NCBI GenBank assembly: GCA_943330855.2
Contig: CALQJI020000020.1
Coordinates: 1 to 64,000, forward strand
Length of the DNA stretch: 64,000 bases
Direction: 5' to 3'
Source of the DNA: Klebsiella pneumoniae
GTDB lineage: Bacteria; Verrucomicrobiota; Verrucomicrobiia; Limisphaerales; SXTU01
The translations under genes and the position numbers were made by a program. The notes below the pieces were generated by a model. The model worked only from the letters and a program-made list of their open reading frames with translations, ran no database searches and was not told the origin of the DNA. Of this stretch, positions 34,758 to 45,500 are shown in pieces (position 1 is the stretch's first letter; every line of letters begins with the position of its first letter).

Positions 34758-36740
34758 ATGCGCCCGACAACGACCCAGCAGATGAAGTGGCCTTGCGCAC
34801 ACGCGTGTTCCGTCCCAGCATCCGCACAGTCCGTGAAAACGCTCTCGTTCATCCTGAGTCTCGTGCTGTTCTGCCTCGCCGTGGGCGGCACGCCCACCTT
34901 CGCGGCGACCCCGTCCCTCGAAGTGGGCCGCCAGCACTGGGCGTTTCAACCCTTGCGCCCCACCCAGCTCCCGCCGGTGAAGGACGCGGCCTGGGCGCGC
35001 GATGACGTGGACCGGTTCATCCTCGCCGCGCTCGAGGGCAAGGGCTTGAGGCCGTCGCCGGAAGCGAGCCGGCCGACTTTGATTCGCCGCGTGACCTTCG
35101 ACCTCATCGGCCTGCCGCCGTCGCCCGAGGAAGTCGAGTCCTTCGTGCGCGATACTTCGCCACTCGCCTGGGAGCGCGTCGTGGACCGACTGCTCGCCAG
35201 CCCGCACTACGGTGAGCGTTGGGGCCGGCACTGGCTGGACCTCGCGCGCTACGCGGACAGCAGCGGTTTCCACAACGACCTCGACCGCCCGCACGCGTGG
35301 CGTTACCGCGACTACGTCATCCGCAGCTTCAACGCGGACAAGCCCTACGCGCGGTTCATCGCCGAGCAACTCGCCGGCGACGAGGTGCCGGGCGCGGACG
35401 AGGAGACGCTCGTGGCCACGGGCTTCTGCCGCAACGGCCCGAGCAACGACGACAACATGGGCAACAACAAGGAGCAGTATCGCCTCGACGAGCTGGACGA
35501 TGTCATTGCCACGACCTCGACGGTCTTCCTCGGCCTCACGGTCGGCTGCGCGCGTTGCCACGACCACAAGTATGACCCCGTCACGAGCGCGGATTACTAC
35601 AGCCTGCTCGCCATCTTCAACGGCACGGTGAAGAAGGGCGTGCCCAAGGACCCCGACGCGAAGGACAAGACTAAGGAGCCGGTGAAGCTCCAGGCGCTCA
35701 TCGAGACGAAGGCCAGCGTGCCGCCCACTTACCTGCTCCGCCGTGGCAGCCTGCAAAACAAGGGACCGGAAGTCCCGCCCGCCGCGCCGCTCGTGCTGGT
35801 GTCCAGCCCGCTGCGCTTCCCCGCGCCGGAGCCGGACGCGAAGTCCTCGGGCCGCCGCCGCACGTTCGCGGAGTGGGTGACGTCGCCGGACAACGCGCTG
35901 ACCTGGCGCGTGCTGGCGAACCGCATCTGGCAGCACCACTTCGGGCAGGGCCTGGTCGCGACGCCGAGCAACTTCGGCTTCAACGGCGCGCGCCCCACGC
36001 ACCCGGAGTTGCTCGATTACCTCGCGGCCCGCCTCATCGCCGACGGCGGACGGTGGAAGCCGTTGCACAAGCTGCTCGTGATGTCGGCGACGTATCGGCA
36101 GGCTTCGCAAATTCCGAATTCGACTGACCCCGCCAACACGCTCCAGTGGCGCGCGAACCGCCAACGCCTCTCCGCCGAGGCCCTGCGCGACAGCATCCTC
36201 GCCGTCAGCGGGAAGCTGAACCCGCAGCTCGGCGGGCCGGGAATCAAGCCGCGCCTCCGCGCCGACCTGCTCACCGCCAGCCAACGCAACAAGTGGCCCG
36301 CGCTCACCACCGAGGGGCCGACGCAGTGGCGGCGCAGCGTCTATATCTACGTGAAGCGCCAGTTGCTCATGCCGATGATGGAACTCTTCGACGCGCCCAC
36401 GACCACGGACAGTTGCGCCGAGCGGATGCAGAGCATCGTGCCCACGCAGGCGCTCGTGCTGATGAACGACGAGTTCGTCGAGGACCACGCGGGCTTCCTC
36501 GCGCAGCGCGCCGTGGCAGAGGCGGGGGAAGGTTTACCCCGCATCATCGAGCGGATGCAGTTGCTGGCGCTGGCCAGGCCGCCAGGAGCGGAGCGCTTGA
36601 AGCAAGCGGTGTCCTTCGTGGAGGCACGCGAGACGGTTTACGCAAAGGAAGCGGGGGCCGCAAACTCGCCCCGCCACCGCGCGCTCACGGACCTGGCGCA
36701 CGTGCTCTTCAACAGCAGCGAGTTCATCTACATCGAATGA
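34758..36740 (+). CDS. DUF1549 + DUF1553 secreted cytochrome-type protein
   Basis: The 660-residue protein has an N-terminal signal region (VKTLSFILSLVLFCLAVG..TFAAT); the exact start is uncertain (ATG 34758, ATG 34782 or GTG 34833). DUF1549 spans ~65-280 (VDRFILAALEGKGLRPSPEA, WLDLARYADSSGFHNDLDRP) and contains a CxxCH-type heme site GCARCHDHKYDP. DUF1553 spans ~390-650 (WVTSPDNALTWRVLANRIWQ, QSIVPTQALVLMND). The N-terminal PSCyt1 cytochrome domain is absent. Such proteins pair with DUF1501 proteins, as here with an ATGA overlap. The biochemical role is not established. Confidence 0.9.
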   Translation: MRPTTTQQMKWPCAHACSVPASAQSVKTLSFILSLVLFCLAVGGTPTFAATPSLEVGRQHWAFQPLRPTQLPPVKDAAWARDDVDRFILAALEGKGLRPSPEASRPTLIRRVTFDLIGLPPSPEEVESFVRDTSPLAWERVVDRLLASPHYGERWGRHWLDLARYADSSGFHNDLDRPHAWRYRDYVIRSFNADKPYARFIAEQLAGDEVPGADEETLVATGFCRNGPSNDDNMGNNKEQYRLDELDDVIATTSTVFLGLTVGCARCHDHKYDPVTSADYYSLLAIFNGTVKKGVPKDPDAKDKTKEPVKLQALIETKASVPPTYLLRRGSLQNKGPEVPPAAPLVLVSSPLRFPAPEPDAKSSGRRRTFAEWVTSPDNALTWRVLANRIWQHHFGQGLVATPSNFGFNGARPTHPELLDYLAARLIADGGRWKPLHKLLVMSATYRQASQIPNSTDPANTLQWRANRQRLSAEALRDSILAVSGKLNPQLGGPGIKPRLRADLLTASQRNKWPALTTEGPTQWRRSVYIYVKRQLLMPMMELFDAPTTTDSCAERMQSIVPTQALVLMNDEFVEDHAGFLAQRAVAEAGEGLPRIIERMQLLALARPPGAERLKQAVSFVEARETVYAKEAGAANSPRHRALTDLAHVLFNSSEFIYIE

Positions 36741-38152
36741 ACCTGACCCGCAGACGAATGCTTCAGTTGAGCGGTGGCGGCTTCGGCGCGCTGGCGCTGA
36801 AGTCGCTGCTGCACGCGGAGGGCGCGCGCGCCGCACCGGCCGCCACGAACCCGCTGGCCGCGCACCCGCCGCATTTCGCCCCGCGCGCCAAGTCCGTCAT
36901 CTTCCTCTTCATGTATGGCGGGCCGAGCCATGTGGACCTGTTCGACCCGAAGCCCGAGCTGGAGAAATGGCACGGCAAGGCCATCCCGGTCTGGAAGCCC
37001 GAGGACGCGTTCATGGGCCGTAAGACGCAGAACGTGGCGATGAAGAGCTACTACCAGTTCGCCAAGCACGGCGCGGCGGGCATCGACATTGCGGAGACGT
37101 ATCCGCACCTCGCGCGCCACGCGGACGACCTGTGCGTCATCCGCTCGATGCACACGGAGAGCAACAACCACGGCCCCGCGCTCTTCCAGATGAACAGCGG
37201 CTTCACGCTGCCAGGCCGTCCGAGCATGGGCTCGTGGGTGACTTACGGCCTCGGCTCGGAGAGCGAGAATCTCCCCGCCTACGTGGTGCTGCTCGACCAT
37301 CAGGGCGCGCCGGTGAACGGCGCGTTGAACTGGTCCAACGGCTTCATGCCCGCCTCGTTTCAAGGCGTGCCGTTCCGCTCCAGCGGCGACCCCATCGCCT
37401 ACCTCACGCCGCCGAAGAATGTTTCCGCCAGCCAGCAGCGCGCGCGGCTCGACCTGCTCCGCCAGTGGAACGAGGAATACGCCGCCGCCAACCCCGCCGA
37501 GACCAGCCTCGCCGCGCGCATCGCGTCCTACGAACTCGCGTTCCGCATGCAGATGAGCGCCGCCGAGTGCGTGGATGTCGCCCGCGAACCGGAGTCCATC
37601 CGCAAGCTCTACGGCCTCGACCGTCCGGTCACGCAGCACTTCGGACGCAACTGCCTGCTGGCCCGCCGGCTCGTCGAGCGCGGCGTGCGTTTTGTGCAAC
37701 TCTACAGCGGCGGCAACGAAGGTCCGAAGGCGTGGGACGCGCACGACGATTTGAAGAAAAACCACGACCTCCACTGCGCCGAGACGGACCAACCCATCGC
37801 CGCGTTGCTCGCCGACCTCAAGGCCACCGGGTTGCTCGACACCACGCTCGTCATCTGGGGCGGCGAGTTCGGGCGCTCGCCGGTCGCCGAAAACGGCAAG
37901 GGCCGGGACCATCACCCGAAAGGCTTCACGATGTGGCTGGCCGGCGGCGGCATTCGCGGCGGCATGGTCCACGGCGCGACGGATGAGTTCGGCTACAACG
38001 CGGTGGAGAAGCCCGTGTCCGTCCCCGACCTGCACGCGACCATTCTCCACCAACTCGGCCTGAACCACGAGCAGCTCACCTTCCGCAACACGGGCCGCGA
38101 CTATCGTCTGACCGACGTGAGCGGCGAGGTGGTGCGCGAGCTTTTGGCGTGA
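36737..38152 (+). CDS. DUF1501 (sulfatase-like) Tat-exported protein
   Basis: The start is fixed by the ATGA overlap with the upstream stop. The 471-residue product has a Tat-like signal (LTRRRMLQLSGGGFGALAL). The DUF1501 alkaline-phosphatase-like fold has metal-site regions FLFMYGGPSHVDLFDPKP and WGGEFGRSPVAENGKGRDHHP. It is co-expressed with the DUF1549/DUF1553 protein. The family is very common in Planctomycetes and Verrucomicrobia; its substrate is unknown. Confidence 0.93.
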   Translation: MNLTRRRMLQLSGGGFGALALKSLLHAEGARAAPAATNPLAAHPPHFAPRAKSVIFLFMYGGPSHVDLFDPKPELEKWHGKAIPVWKPEDAFMGRKTQNVAMKSYYQFAKHGAAGIDIAETYPHLARHADDLCVIRSMHTESNNHGPALFQMNSGFTLPGRPSMGSWVTYGLGSESENLPAYVVLLDHQGAPVNGALNWSNGFMPASFQGVPFRSSGDPIAYLTPPKNVSASQQRARLDLLRQWNEEYAAANPAETSLAARIASYELAFRMQMSAAECVDVAREPESIRKLYGLDRPVTQHFGRNCLLARRLVERGVRFVQLYSGGNEGPKAWDAHDDLKKNHDLHCAETDQPIAALLADLKATGLLDTTLVIWGGEFGRSPVAENGKGRDHHPKGFTMWLAGGGIRGGMVHGATDEFGYNAVEKPVSVPDLHATILHQLGLNHEQLTFRNTGRDYRLTDVSGEVVRELLA

Positions 38153-38219
38153 AATTTGTGCACATGCGAACCGCACAACTGCTTTAAGTGAAGCCCCAGC
38201 CAGCGGCGTCGAAAGCGCG

Positions 38220-40604
38220 ATGTTTCAAAGCACAAAGATGAAAGTCCGCCTGGGCACGGCTCCGGTGATGCTGGCAGCGCTCGTGTTCACGAGCCGTTCG
38301 TTTGGAGCTGCAGCTGACCACCAGACCACAGCCTTCATGAAGGAACATTGCCTCCGCTGCCACGGGCCGCAGCAGGCGAAGGGCGACTTGCGGCTCGACC
38401 AGTTGGACACGGATTTTTCCAAGCCGAGCACTTTCGAGCGCTGGCGCGAGGTCGTGACGCGCGTGCAGTCGGGCGAGATGCCGCCGAAGAAGGAGCCGCG
38501 CCCGCAGCCGACACAGGTGCAGACGTTCGTGCGGCAGGTGTCCGCGCGGCTGGAGGAGGCGGGCGCGAAGCAGCGCGCCGAGGGTCGCGTGGTGTTGCGC
38601 CGGCTCAATCGCGTGGAATACGAGAACACGGTGCGCGACCTCTTCGCAGTGAACGTGTCCGTGAAGGAGATGTTGCCGGAGGACGCCATCGCACAGGGGT
38701 TCGATAACGTCGGCGCGGCGTTGAACATCTCGCCGGTGCTGATGGAGCGTTATCTCGAAGCGGCGGACGCGGTCATCACGGCGGCGCTGTTGCCGGTGCA
38801 CAAACTGGAGAGCAAGACGGAGCGGTTCGACCTCTACGACTCGTTGCCGAAGTGGTTCGTCGCGGGCGCGTGGAAGCAGGACGAGGGCGTGATTCTGTTC
38901 CGCAGCAGCGGGGATTCAGCGAGCGACCTGCGGCAGTTCAAGGCCCCGGCCCCGGGCCGTTACCGCTTCCGCGTCGCCGCCTCAACGCACAACTCCGAGA
39001 CGCCGCTGCCGCTGGCGCTGCTGCTGGGCAACTTCGTCGTGAGCGGCAACTACACGCGGCACCTCGGCTACTTCGACGCGTCACCGAGCAAGCCCACGAT
39101 CATCGAGTTCGAGGAGCGGCTCGGCGCCAAGAACGACACCATCAAGGTCACGCCGGTCGCGCTGCCCTTCGTGTATCTCAAGCACGAGACCATGCCGACG
39201 TATCCCGGGCCGGGGCTGAAGATTCACTGGATGGAGGTCGAGGGGCCATTCCCCGAGACGTGGCCGACGGAGAGCTACCGACGCGTGTTCGGCGACGCGG
39301 ACCCGAAGCTCGGCACGCTGGCGGACGCGGAGAAGTTGTTGCGGGCGCTGCTGCCGCGAGCGTTCCGTCGCCCCGTGGCTGAGGGGGAAGTGAAACCGTT
39401 CGTCGCGCTCGTGGCGAAGTCGCTGGAGATGGGGCAGCCGTTCGAGGCCGCGTTGCGCGCGGGTTACAAAGCGGTATTGTCGTCGCCGAAGTTTCTCTTC
39501 CTCCGCGAGCCGACGGGGCCGCTCGATGACCACGCGCTGGCATCGCGGTTGTCCTATTTCCTCTGGAGCACGACGCCCGACGAAACGCTCGCCACGCTGG
39601 CGGAGCGGGGTGAGTTACGCCAGCCGGAGGTGCTGCGCGCGCAGGTGGAGCGGCTGCTGAAGCATCCGAAGGCGCGGGCGTTCACGGAGAATTTCACTGG
39701 CCAGTGGTTGAGCCTGCGGGACATCGCCGCGACCACGCCAGACAAGGCGCTTTATCCCGAGTGGGAAGAACTGCTCCAGTGGTCGGCCGTGCGCGAGACG
39801 CATCTGTTCTTCGACGAGTTGCTGAAGCAAAACCTGAGCGTGAAGAACTTCGTGGACTCGGACTTCGCGATGCTGAACGGCCGGCTCGCGCAGCACTACG
39901 GCATCCCGGACGTGCACGGCGTGGCGTTCCGCAAGGTCACGCTGAAGCCCGAGCAGCATCGCGGCGGCGTGCTCACCCACGCGAGCGTGTTGAAGGTCAC
40001 GGCGAACGGCACGACCACCTCGCCGGTCTTGCGTGGCGTGTGGGTGCTGGACCGCATCCTGGGCCGACCCGTGCCGCCGCCGCCGCCGAACGTCCCCGCC
40101 GTCGAACCGGACATTCGCGGCGCGACGACCATCCGCGACCAACTCGCGAAGCATCGCGCGACGGAGAACTGCGCTGGCTGCCACGCGCGCATCGACCCGC
40201 CGGGCTTCGCGTTGGAGAGCTACGATGTCATCGGCGGCTGGCGCGAGCGCTACCGCATCGTGACGGAGCAGAAGAACCGGGTGAACAACCGCACCGGCCC
40301 GCTCGGGAAGTATCTAAAGGCCTACGAATTCGGTCTCGGCTTGGCCGTGGACGCAGGCGACGTGCTGCCGGACGGACGCAAGTTCGCGGACATGACGGAG
40401 TTCAAGAAGCTACTGCTCACGGACCCGGAACAAATCGCCCGCTGCCTGACGGAAAAGCTCGTGACCTACGCGACCGGGCAGCCAGTTGGCTTCAGCGACC
40501 ACGCGGCGGTGGGCCGCATCCTCGCCGAGGCGAAGGGGGCGGACTACGGCTTGCGCTCGCTGGTCCACGCGGTCGTCGGGAGCGAGTTATTTCGGAGCAA
40601 GTGA
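38220..40604 (+). CDS. DUF1587/DUF1592/DUF1588/DUF1585 cytochrome-type protein
   Basis: The 794-residue protein has a probable alternative start at 38238 (MKVRLGTAPV) that gives a better signal peptide. The first domain carries a heme-type CxxCH (MKEHCLRCHGPQ) as in PSCyt3. DUF1587 follows (VLRRLNRVEYENTVRDLF), then DUF1595/1592 (YKAVLSSPKFLFLREP, LASRLSYFLWSTTPDETL), DUF1588 (HRGGVLTHASVLKVTANG) with a second CAGCHARIDPPGF motif, and C-terminal DUF1585 (LTEKLVTYATGQPVGF). It is probably periplasmic and follows the DUF1549 and DUF1501 genes by 67 bases. Confidence 0.92.
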   Translation: MFQSTKMKVRLGTAPVMLAALVFTSRSFGAAADHQTTAFMKEHCLRCHGPQQAKGDLRLDQLDTDFSKPSTFERWREVVTRVQSGEMPPKKEPRPQPTQVQTFVRQVSARLEEAGAKQRAEGRVVLRRLNRVEYENTVRDLFAVNVSVKEMLPEDAIAQGFDNVGAALNISPVLMERYLEAADAVITAALLPVHKLESKTERFDLYDSLPKWFVAGAWKQDEGVILFRSSGDSASDLRQFKAPAPGRYRFRVAASTHNSETPLPLALLLGNFVVSGNYTRHLGYFDASPSKPTIIEFEERLGAKNDTIKVTPVALPFVYLKHETMPTYPGPGLKIHWMEVEGPFPETWPTESYRRVFGDADPKLGTLADAEKLLRALLPRAFRRPVAEGEVKPFVALVAKSLEMGQPFEAALRAGYKAVLSSPKFLFLREPTGPLDDHALASRLSYFLWSTTPDETLATLAERGELRQPEVLRAQVERLLKHPKARAFTENFTGQWLSLRDIAATTPDKALYPEWEELLQWSAVRETHLFFDELLKQNLSVKNFVDSDFAMLNGRLAQHYGIPDVHGVAFRKVTLKPEQHRGGVLTHASVLKVTANGTTTSPVLRGVWVLDRILGRPVPPPPPNVPAVEPDIRGATTIRDQLAKHRATENCAGCHARIDPPGFALESYDVIGGWRERYRIVTEQKNRVNNRTGPLGKYLKAYEFGLGLAVDAGDVLPDGRKFADMTEFKKLLLTDPEQIARCLTEKLVTYATGQPVGFSDHAAVGRILAEAKGADYGLRSLVHAVVGSELFRSK

Positions 40605-40724
40605 GAATCGCCCGCCCGTTGAACCGGAACGGTGCGGTCGGAGTTATCCACCCCACGGCGCTCACCTGGAGCGCTGCTTTGACAATGCACGCGTCACGGG
40701 CAGACTCGCCGCATCGCCACCGGC

Positions 40725-41873
40725 ATGGAACTCGCACTTAAAATTCTGGAATGGACCGTCGGGCTGGCGGCGTTCGGGTGGTTCATCTGGTGGCGATTGC
40801 AGAAGGACGAGGCGGGGCCGTGGGGTTTCATCATCAAAGCCCTGGCCAGTGTGCTCATCGCCTACTGGTTCATCCGATACGGCATAGGCTGGTTTCGGGA
40901 GGGGGGCATGGCCGCAATCCTGGGGCTGGGGGCTGTGATGTCGTGCTCACTAGCACTGGGTGTGATCTGGCGGGACGACCTGCTGGGTGCGATCGCTCAC
41001 CCATTCGCGAGTCTTTACGAAGACCAAACCCCAATCAAACCCAAGCCCTACTACGCCCATGCCGAGGCCAAGCGCATGGCCGGCGACATCCCCGGAGCCA
41101 TCGCCGCCGTGCGCGGGGAGTTGGAGAAGTTCCCCGACGACTTCGATGGACGGATGCGGCTGGCGACCTTGCTGGCCGAACACTCGGAGGATTTGCCGGG
41201 CGCACTCGCGGTCATCGAGGAGGCGCTATTGCTGAAGGGCCTTGCGCCTGGGCAAATCGCCTACGCGCTGAACACCGCCGCCGACTGGCATCTCAAGTTC
41301 GGAAGAGACAGCGAGTCGGCCCGGCTCGCACTCGAACGCATCACCACCCTGCTCGCCGGCACCAACGCGTCGCTCCACGCGGAACAGCGCCTCGCCAATC
41401 ACGCGACGCCCGAAATGCTCGCGCACGAGGACGATCACCGCCCCATCGCCATCCCGGAGTTCGACCGCAAGCTCGGCTTGCGGAGAAAGAAATTCGTCGC
41501 ACCGGAGAAGCCCGACATCAACGCGGAGGAACGCCGGCTGCATGATCGGTTGGCAAAAAATGCGAATGACTGGAGCGCTCGCGAGGAGTTGGCGCGGCTT
41601 TACGTGGAGCAGTTCGAGTTCTTCGAGCGCGGCTTGCAGGAGCTGGAAATCCTCATCACCCGGCCCGGCCAGCCGCCGCGCGAGGTGGTGCGCTGGCTGC
41701 ACCAGAAGGCGGACTGGCAGGTGAAAATGTTCAACGACGTGGAGGGCGGGCGGGCGACGCTCAAGCGCATCCAAGAGCTCTTCCCCAACAGTGCAGCTGC
41801 GCACCGCGCCGCCACGGCGATGCTTTACCTCCAGCCCATCAGCAAGTTTGAAAAAAAGAAGGCCGAGGAGTGA
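40725..41873 (+). CDS. TPR-like membrane-anchored protein
   Basis: The 382-residue protein has two or three N-terminal hydrophobic helices (residues ~8-25, 34-52, 62-82). The remainder is alpha-helical with TPR-like pairs (AKRMAGDIPGAIAAVRGELE, LRLATLLAEHSEDLPGALAVIE). It probably forms a scaffold facing the cytoplasm or periplasm. The last 11 residues overlap a hairpin that terminates the opposite-strand gene. Confidence 0.6.
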   Translation: MELALKILEWTVGLAAFGWFIWWRLQKDEAGPWGFIIKALASVLIAYWFIRYGIGWFREGGMAAILGLGAVMSCSLALGVIWRDDLLGAIAHPFASLYEDQTPIKPKPYYAHAEAKRMAGDIPGAIAAVRGELEKFPDDFDGRMRLATLLAEHSEDLPGALAVIEEALLLKGLAPGQIAYALNTAADWHLKFGRDSESARLALERITTLLAGTNASLHAEQRLANHATPEMLAHEDDHRPIAIPEFDRKLGLRRKKFVAPEKPDINAEERRLHDRLAKNANDWSAREELARLYVEQFEFFERGLQELEILITRPGQPPREVVRWLHQKADWQVKMFNDVEGGRATLKRIQELFPNSAAAHRAATAMLYLQPISKFEKKKAEE

Positions 41874-41884
41874 TCCTCGGCCTT
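41850..41884 (-). terminator. Terminator of the minus-strand lipoprotein, overlapping the TPR gene end
   Basis: A perfect 11-bp stem (AAGGCCGAGGA at 41859 with TCCTCGGCCTT ending 41884) has a 4-nt loop that includes the TGA stop of the plus-strand gene. On the minus strand it is followed by TTCTTTTTTT. Confidence 0.85.
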
Positions 41885-41910
41885 CGGCTTGGAAAGAATA
41901 TCGCCGCCGC

Positions 41911-42300
41911 TTACGGACGCAGACGTAGGGCGATTTGCTTGTCGATCTCCGCCGCCCAATCCACGTCCGGCCAGCCGGCGTCGTTGCGCACCTGCACGAC
42001 GATTTCGGAGATGTTCGGCTCCACCTCGGTGACCTTCAGATAGACCATGCGGGTGTTGACCTTGGCGACGAGGGAGTTGTTGACGCGGTTCTCGGACTGA
42101 AGCACGCCCAGCCCGCCCTTTTCGCCGGCGAGCACTTCCTTGGCGGCATCAATGATCTGCGCGACGGGAATCTGGTAGCGGCTGACGATCCGGTCCTTAC
42201 GGAAGGGCACGCCCCCCGACCTGTGGCCGTCCACCGTGGAGATGCAGCCCGTGCTGCCAACGGCCAGCACTGCTAGGAGACTGAAAAGCAATTTCTTCAT
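41911..42300 (-). CDS. Small lipoprotein
   Basis: The 129-residue protein has a lipoprotein signal (MKKLLFSLLAVLAVGSTGC) with Cys19 for lipidation. The mature part is an alpha/beta domain (QIPVAQIIDAAKEVLAGEKGG ... MVYLKVTEVEPNISEIVVQVR) that looks like a small DUF3568-type fold. Function is unknown. It has its own strong terminator. Confidence 0.65.
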   Translation of the reverse strand: MKKLLFSLLAVLAVGSTGCISTVDGHRSGGVPFRKDRIVSRYQIPVAQIIDAAKEVLAGEKGGLGVLQSENRVNNSLVAKVNTRMVYLKVTEVEPNISEIVVQVRNDAGWPDVDWAAEIDKQIALRLRP

Positions 42301-42513
42301 GGGCGCGTATGCAATGCGGAAGGTCGGGAAGCGTCAAGCAATTGTTGGCCCAACAGGGCGCTGCGAGCGCATTCGCGCACTGCCCCGAACGCGGCACTCC
42401 GGGCCGCTGTGGGTGGTTCGCGCGAGGGCTTGAGAAGTTCATGACCCGCAGGCTTCGCGCGGCTACTGGGGGCGGGACGCCCGCGCTCCGGGGGCAGCGA
42501 GTGCGTGCCTCGT
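42301..42513. other. Intergenic region with decayed inverted repeat
   Basis: No gene is seen. GCACTGCCCC at 42376 and GGGGGCAGCGAGTGC at 42489 are loosely complementary over ~120 bases, with CGGCACTCCGGG and CCCGCGCTCCGG inside. Similar words (GGAGTGCCGCGCTCCGGGGC) occur at 34728, suggesting one dispersed repeat family. Confidence 0.4.
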
Positions 42514-45500
42514 TCAGCGCGGGGCTGGGGCTTCGTCCTCCACGCTGGGGCGGGTCTCCACGCGGATTTCGTTGGGCACGCCTTGGCGGAGGAGGTCGGT
42601 GGCGGCGAGCTTGCGGCCTTTGCCATCCACGATGCCGGGCTGGCGGTTGCGGAAGGTGATTTCGGCCACGGTCACTTCGTTGCTGCCACGGTCCAGGAAG
42701 CGCGCACGCAGCGGCCCCCAGCGCAGGAGCGGAGCTTGACCGCCGCCGGAGAGGAGGTTCGCACCGTTAATGGCCTTCACCACGTAGGCGGCGGCGAGGC
42801 GGTTCGTGTCCACGAAGGCCAACGGAATCACCCGGGTCATCAGTGGCGTGCTGGGGGTGTCGCCGGGATCGTAAGTCAGCGGGGTGCGGTAAATCTCCCG
42901 CCGCTCCGCAAAGACCATGTAACCCACAATGCCGGACTCCGGGTCTTCGGCCGGCTTCCATTTGAGATGGTGCCCATCCGCGAGGATTTCCAGCACCAGG
43001 CCCGGCACGGCGGTAGGCGGGGTGCCGTCGAGCGGTTGGACGCCGGCTTGGAGGGAAATGCTCTCGGGTTGGCTGGCCTCGCGCACGAGCATCGCACCTT
43101 TTTTCACGTCGGCGTTCTTGAAGGTCGAGGTCGTGACGTAGCTGCCGTAGGGCAGCTCAAAGGTGCCGCTCGCCGCGTCCACGTGGTCCATCAACAGCGG
43201 CGTGCGCGCCACCAGCGCGCGCTGGGCACCGGCGATTTTGCAGTGCGAAATACTCACCTGCCCGCCCACGAGAATGCCCACCGGACTGCCGGGGAAATCT
43301 TGGTTCTGAATGTCGAGATGGCTCAAGGCCACCGCGCCGTGGCCGAAAACCTCGACGACGGCGTTGGTGGAAGTCTCCTTGCCCACGCGGCGGAAGACGC
43401 AGTTCTGCACGAGGTGCGCTTCACCGCCGAAGATGCGCACCGCCGTGTCCGCGATGTCCTCGAAGGCGCAGTTGTGGATGCCCACCACGCCGGTCTGCGC
43501 TTGGCCGGGCCGCAGGTCAATCGCCCGCTCGCTGAGGTTGCGGAACGTGCAGTTGGCGAGGTTCAGCCGCGTGATGGCTGGGCCGCCGGCCTGCCCGCGC
43601 TCGCCCATAAAAACCCCGCGCGTCCGGTCGTGCCCGTGGGTGAAGCCGACACGGCCATTCACGAACTCACAATCTTGATAGGTCTGGTCCTGCGCCGCGT
43701 GGAAGGTGACGCCCGCGTGGGCCTGACCATCGAAGCGCACGCGCAGCAAGAGCGCGTTGGCGGTGTTCGTCGCGCCGCCCGTGCCGGCCTGCGAGTTGTG
43801 CCCGTAACGCCCGCCGCGCACGGTGAGGTTCACCAGCCCTTTGCAGTCACGCTGCGAGCAATCCACGTTCGTGGCCCAACTCACGATGGTCCGGTCCATG
43901 CCCGCGCCGAAGAGCAGGCCATTCGTGATGGGCTGCGAGAGCGCGTAATCGCCCGTGCCGAGGAAGACATTTTCCCCCGCGCCCAACGCGCGTTCGATGG
44001 CGGCGGCGGGCTTGCCGGTGAAGTCCGTGAAGCGCTTGCCTAGGAGCAGCGGCGGCGGTGCGCGCAAATCGCCCAACGCCACCAGCACCGGACGGGCGAG
44101 GTTCACGCCCAGCATCGGGTAGCGCACGCGCAGGTCGCGCGAAGTGGAATTGTAGGCTGGCCCGCCCGCGCGCGGCAGCACGCGAAAGATATTCTTCGGC
44201 TCGGCGAAGTTTGCATTCAGCCCACCCTGCTCGACGGACCACTCCTGCAAAAACGGGTCGCGCGCCACGAGCCCGTCCGCGTAGTGCAGGCCCGGCAGCG
44301 CCGCGCGCCGACCGATGCTCCACGGCTTGAAATCTCCGTGGCCGAAGAGACGGTTGCGCTGACCACCGATCTGGATGGCCGCGCCGCGGAAGGGCGCGTT
44401 GGCGTGGTTGTGGCCCCACTCCTCGTGGTCGTGATACTTGAGCTTGTCCGGCAACCGGAAATAACCCGCGTTCGCCGCCTCGCCCCGCCCGGCCAGCGCC
44501 GACGCGATCACTGCGCAGTCGATGCCGTAGTCCACTTCCAAAATCGGGTCCGCCCAAGTCCCGCCCTCCGAGGTCAACTGCGCGAAGGTCAGCCCCGTGG
44601 CGCGCACGACATGAAACGGCGTCCACGCCGTCTGCCCGCGCACCACCGGGCTGAGGATGTAGCTGTTGTGCCCGTGGGCCTCGAGATTCTCCGCCTGCAC
44701 GCGCACGACGGGCGGCCAGTCCATGTCCCACCGCCGCTCGCCCTCGGGCGGCGCGACGGTGAGCTTGTGGACGGTCACGCCCCGCACGAAGCCGCGCAGC
44801 CACAACTGCGCCTCGTCCAGCGGCGCCTTGAAATCCCCCGCCAGCACCGTGGTCCCCGCGTGGTAAAACGAAACCGCGTCCGCGTGGGTCAAGTGCGTGG
44901 CCGGCCCGTGCGATTGGTAAAACGCGCACCGCTCCATCCGCGCCGCGCCTTGCGTCATCCGCACGGGCGTGTGCCAGAAGAACTGGCAGTCCGTTAGGTC
45001 CGCACGCAGTTCCCACGAGGCGCTGCCACCGATAAATTGCACGTCCTTCAGCGGCCGCCGCACGACGATGTTCGCGAGCGGTCCATCGAACACCACCGCG
45101 TCGCCCTCGGCCGCCGCGTCCACCGCCGCCTGCGCACCGATTTGCGAGGTGAAGTAAATCTTCGCGCCGTCGCGCGGCGAGGATTTGGCCGCGCCGACGG
45201 GCAGCGAGTAGGGTAACGGGGGCGGCTCGCTCGCGAGGCTAAAGCCCGGCGGGAGCGTGGGCTCCGGCTCGACGGGCACGGTGGGTTGCGCGGAGGCAGC
45301 CGCCGTGCTGGGCGCGGGCGCTCCCAGCACGGCGACGCCTTGGGCGCTCCGCGCCTTGCCCTTCTTTTTGACCGGCGGCGGCTTCGGATTAAACGCGGCC
45401 CAGATGCCGGCGACGGCCAGTGCCACCATCGCGCCCCACACGAGGATCGGCCCCAGCTCGATGTCGAAGATGACTTTTTTCTTGAGCGTCTTCTGTTCAC

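Noticed and set aside
34755-36488. Minus-strand frame of 577 codons opposite the DUF1549 gene
   Set aside because: The plus strand carries clear DUF1549/DUF1553 motifs; the shadow is Arg/Val-rich with no recognisable domain.
36728-38176. Minus-strand frame of 482 codons opposite the DUF1501 gene
   Set aside because: Antisense shadow of a well-recognised coding sequence.
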